Below are positions 59,700 through 64,000 of a stretch of 64,000 nt of DNA, one piece after another. The position numbers and the translations under genes are program-made. Source of the stretch: Acephala macrosclerotiorum (lineage: Eukaryota; Ascomycota; Leotiomycetes; Helotiales; Mollisiaceae); contig MU119315.1 in the NCBI GenBank assembly GCA_014904845.1, forward strand, positions 104,840 through 168,839, written 5' to 3'. The notes under the pieces are model-generated. The model was not told the DNA's origin, did not search any database, and saw nothing but the letters and a program-made list of their open reading frames with translations. Positions within the stretch are counted from its first letter, which is position 1; every line of letters begins with the position of its first letter.

Positions 59700-62600
59700 T
59701 TATTTTAAATAAAATAAATTATATTTTTATAATATTTAATTTATTATAATTAAAAATTTTATAAATTTATAATTATAATATATAAATATAATAAAATAAT
59801 AAATAAATATTATATTAAATTCGTTTTAAAAAAAATTTAATATATAATTTTAATTTTAATATTGAGAAAATAATATGTGTAATAAAAAATAATTTATTTT
59901 ATAAAATTACGATATAAAAATTAAACTCGATAATTTATATTAAATTAAACTAAATTGTATTATTTGATCTCGAGTTTTTTTACGTAATAAAATATCGTTT
60001 TTTGAAGATTTTTTTACGTTTTCGTAAAATTCAAAAAATTTTATAAGATTTTTTTTTTTTATTTGAAATTTGAAATAATTATAAATTCGTAATTATATTT
60101 TTCGTTTTTCTATAAAAATAAAAAATATCTCGCGTATATAATTTATATTATAAAAATAAATTTAAAAAATATTATTTTAATTTTTTTTTTTTAATAATTT
60201 TAATATTAGTTTTTTATTTTTATAATCGTAAAAAATTTTTTTAATTGATTTTTTATCGTTTTATTAATAATTTTTATATTTTTTTTATATTAATTTATTA
60301 ATAAAATTTTAAAAAATTTAAATTTTTTTCTTTAATATTAATATAATAATAAAATATATAAAATTTATTATCGTTAAATATATTTAATATTTATATAATA
60401 TAATTAAATTTAATATATTTGAAAATTTTTAATTTTAATATTAAAAATTAAAATATTAATTTTATAAATTAATATAATATTTTAATAAAATTTTATATTA
60501 ATTTATAAAAACAAATATCGATTAAATAAATTATTTAAATAATAATTAAATTTTTTTTAATAAAATATAAAATTGCGAAAAATATATTATTAATAAAATT
60601 GAAATAATTACAATATTAATAATAAATAATATTATTATATATTGAAATTGTTTTTTTTAAAATTAATTCGAAAATAATATATTATTAAAATAAATAATAA
60701 AAATTAATTTAATTATTTAAAAATCGAAAATTGTTTTACGATATTATAATCGTTTTATAAAAAGAAAAATTAATTCGTTATTAGATTTTTTATTTTATTA
60801 TATTTTGAAATAAATATTTACAAAATGTAATTCGTTTATAAATTTGATAATAAAATGTTTTATATAAATATATTTATAATTTTTTCGATGTATTTTAAAG
60901 TTTTAAAATTAAAATATTTTCGTATTATAATTTTTATTAATTTTTTATATTTCGAGAATAATAAAATCGTATTTTTAAAATTTTATTAATTATTTTAATT
61001 AAATTTTTTATTTTAATTAGTATTTCGTTTGAAATAAAATCGAATAAATTTTTTTAAAATTTTTAAAATATCGTTTTTTTTAAAATAAATTTTTCAATAT
61101 ATTTAATAATTAATTTTTATTTTTTTTAAATTTTAATATTAAAAATATTTGTTAATAAATTTTATAATATTTTTTAATATTTATATAATTAATTTAAATC
61201 GTTAATTTTTATAATATTTATATTAAAAAATAAATTATATTTTTTAAAAATAATAATTTTATTAATTTTTACGTTTTTGTTTTCGATTTTTTTTATTAAT
61301 ATTTATTATATTTATTTTAATAAAAATCGTAAAATATTTAAATTAATTATTGTATAATTTATATATAAATTTTAAAAAAAAATTAATTTTTTTTAAAACG
61401 TTGAATTTATTATTATTAATCGTTATAATATTTAATTTTTAAAAATAATTAAATTAATAATAAAAAATTAATTTTATTAAATTTTTAAACGATAAATATT
61501 ATTTGATTTTAAATTATTTCGTAAAACGAAATAATTTATTTATATTATTTTTAATTTTTTTTTTAAATTTATATTTTATATTATTTTTAATATAATTTAA
61601 AAAAAAATTTTCGTGAATTATAATAAAAAATTATAATTTTTAATATTAATTTTAATAATTAATTTCGTATTTTCAAATATTAAAAATTTTATTATTAAAA
61701 TATTTATTAATATATTATTTACAATTTTAATTAATTAAATTATTATTAAATATATTTTATAGTTTAATTTTCAAATTATTTTAAAAATTTTATTAGTATT
61801 TAATTGAAATAAAATTTTATATTAATAATTACGAGATTAAAATTAAACGTTTAAATTCGATTTTAATTTATTAAATAAACGAATAAATTTAAAAATTATT
61901 TAAATTTAAAATAAATTTAACATTTTTAATTTATTTTTATTTAATTTAATAAATAATCGTTCGATAAAAAATATTAAATTATTAAAAAAATCGTTATATT
62001 TAATATAAAATTTGTCGATTTAAAATTGAGTAAATAGTTTATTATTGAAAATTTTTCGATAAATAATTTAATATTTTTTTATATAGAAAAAAAAATCGTT
62101 TTATTAATTTTTTGAAAATTTTTATTATTTTTTAATTGAAAAATTTAAAAAATTAAAATATTGAATTTATATTTTTTTATTAAAAAAACTTAAGAAATTC
62201 TTTTTATATATATTTAAAAAAATTAATATATCGTAAAAAAATTTAATAAAATATTATTAGATTTAAATAAAGAAATTAATAAAATTATTAAAGAAATTAA
62301 TAAAATGTTTTTGAAATTTAATAAAAAAATTAAAAAATTAAATACGAATAATAATAAGATTTTTAAAAAATTTATTTTGTATTTATAATAAAGTTTATAA
62401 AATATTTTATAATTAAAAACGAATTTATTATTTTTATTTGAAATTAAATTAAAAAAAAAATAATAATAATAAATGATATTATTTAATTTGTTATTTAATA
62501 AAAGTAATAAAATGTATTATTTTTATACGTTGAAAATAAATAAATTTTTTTCGAATTCGATAAAATTTATATTAAAAATTAAAAATTTACGAACGTTAAA

Positions 62601-63688
62601 ATCGTCGTTATTAAATATTATACGTTATTTTATAAAAACAAAATATATAATAAAATTAAATTATTATAATTATTAAAAATAAAAATATTATATAAAAAAA
62701 ATTAAAATAAATAAATTGTAAATAAGTAAAATTATATTAATAAATTTAAAAATAAATTTTTTCGATTAATTAAAATTATATAATTTTTTTAAATTAATTA
62801 TTTTTTTAAAATAATTTCGAAATTTATATAATTATTTAATTTTTTATTATTAAATTCGAGATTAGTTTTTTAAGTAAATACGTATACGAATTTGAATTAA
62901 AAATTTTAATACGCGAATTTTATATTTTTAAATAATTTGATTTTATATTATTAATTTTATATATTATTATAATTTTTTTATTTAATCAAATATTCGAAAT
63001 TATTTTTATTATTATATTAAATAATTACAATTTATATATAAAATAATTAATACGTTTTTTAATAAAAAAAATTTAATATTTATTATAAACAATTTATATT
63101 TAAAATCGTATTATTTTTTAGTAAATATAATAATAAAATTAATAATTAATTATATGTTTTATTAATAAAATTTTCAAATAATTTTAAAAATATTAAAAAA
63201 ATTTAATTTGTATAAAAATAATAAAATTGTATTCGTTTTATAATCAATAATAATTTCATTTAAATTAACGCTAATAATTACTATAAATATATTATTAATA
63301 ATAATTTAATATAAAATAATATAATTCGTTTATAATTAATCGAAATAAAATATAATAAAATAATAAAAATCGATTTCAATTTTTTATATAATTCGTTTTA
63401 ATAATTTATTTATTTATAAATATTAAATAATAAATATTTATAGTTTTATATTTATGAATTTAAAAATAATTTATTAAAATTTAAAAACGAATTTTTTATT
63501 TTAATTAAAAATAATATTATTTGATATTTTTTAATTATAAAATATAAATATTATAATTAAAATTTTAATTTAATTTTTAATTGTATATATAATATATTTT
63601 AAAATAAATAGTTTTTTTTTAAAGAATTTGTAAAATATTAATATTAAATAATTGAAAAAATTGAAATTTTTAATTTTTTATAAAGTAA
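59700..63688. other. Second AT-rich, RIP-like block (4.0 kb)
   Basis: It is almost purely A+T with scattered CpG, like the large block, and has no coding frames. The 67-codon frame at 62473-62676 is low-complexity. It is presumably a mutated transposon of unknown type. Confidence 0.6.
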
Positions 63689-63946
63689 TGTAGAAGGGCA
63701 ATGGAGCACAAAGCAAAAAGGCCCAACCGTAGGTCAGTTCGTCTTAGCCAGTGGGCTAGACTCATCCGAAGTAATCCGTAATCCGTAAATCAATCAATCA
63801 ATCAGTCAGAGTAGAAGTAGAAAGGGTTGTTGATTAGTCTATAGTGAGCGAAAGCTCCTTATGTACTAGAAGACACGTGACCAGCACTGCCCTCGAAACT
63901 AGCTATTTACAAGGATTTTGAAGGGAGAGCATATAGCCCCACCACA
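63689..63946 (+). mobile_element. Putative unmutated LTR of a retrotransposon
   Basis: Directly after the AT-rich block, sequence of normal composition begins with TGTAGAAGGGCAATGG, and a possible LTR end CACCACA falls at about 63946. The interior has AATCAATCAATCAATC and a CACGTGACCAG motif. TG...CA borders and about 258 bp suit a fungal LTR. The second LTR lies outside the window, so this is not proven. Confidence 0.4.
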
Positions 63947-64000
63947 ATCGTCCCCCCATATGACGAGCTCGTCCCGAGCCTCGAAGAAAAGAGCTAGAAA
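63947..64000. other. Sequence after the putative LTR, runs off the window
   Basis: 54 bp reading CGTCCCCCCATATGACGAGC and onwards. This would hold the primer-binding site if the LTR call is right. No clear tRNA complement was recognised. Confidence 0.25.

Noticed and set aside
59640..63890. CACGTGACCA at both edges of the second AT-rich block as a terminal repeat
   Set aside because: Ten shared bases around a common E-box-like palindrome with no further similarity; not enough to claim paired ends.

Overview
This window looks like nuclear DNA of a filamentous ascomycete (Pezizomycotina). The genes carry short introns (about 43-110 nt) with TACTAAC-like branch points. They include an ERG9-type squalene synthase, a Vps34 PI 3-kinase, an Nse4 kleisin, a STAND-type N-terminal domain with ankyrin repeats, and a NACHT remnant. 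They are interleaved with very AT-rich blocks that look like transposons destroyed by repeat-induced point mutation (RIP). A Leotiomycete is my guess, held weakly.

Layout. 1-96 is the tail of a probable MFS transporter. 1397-2327 is a small four-exon gene of unknown function. 3611-7176 (minus) is a STAND/ankyrin-type gene that reads cleanly through five exons except for one in-frame TGA. It lies between two related direct repeats, and the second of these holds a TA-flanked MITE. 8989-9987 (minus) is a short-chain dehydrogenase-like gene. 11846-37358 is a 25.5-kb AT-rich block containing a decayed full-length Ty1/copia-like element (27194-34365), a second partial copy, an inverted repeat and two assembly gaps. 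Its two outer edges are related inverted sequences flanked by TA. 37762-38187 is a broken NACHT gene. 38618-40402 (minus) is a Lys-rich repeat protein. 41029-41173 (minus) is an interrupted tRNA-Gly.

41586-53743 is the conserved gene island: a tail-anchored inositol-polyphosphate 5-phosphatase (INP54-like), VPS34 and NSE4 (divergent, sharing a 374-bp promoter region), two decayed genes, and ERG9. 54855-59153 is a large membrane-anchored ankyrin protein with a 22-nt micro-exon. 59700-63688 is a second AT-rich block. It ends abruptly at an unmutated sequence that resembles a retrotransposon LTR and runs to the window end.

How the genes relate. The 5-phosphatase and VPS34 both act on membrane phosphoinositides and lie tail to tail. 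NSE4 (genome stability) and ERG9 (sterols) are independent housekeeping genes. The accessory edges carry NLR-like and ankyrin genes, and several reading frames there are broken by single stops or frameshifts. All intron positions were placed by eye from splice consensus, reading frame and family resemblance, and no transcript evidence was available.
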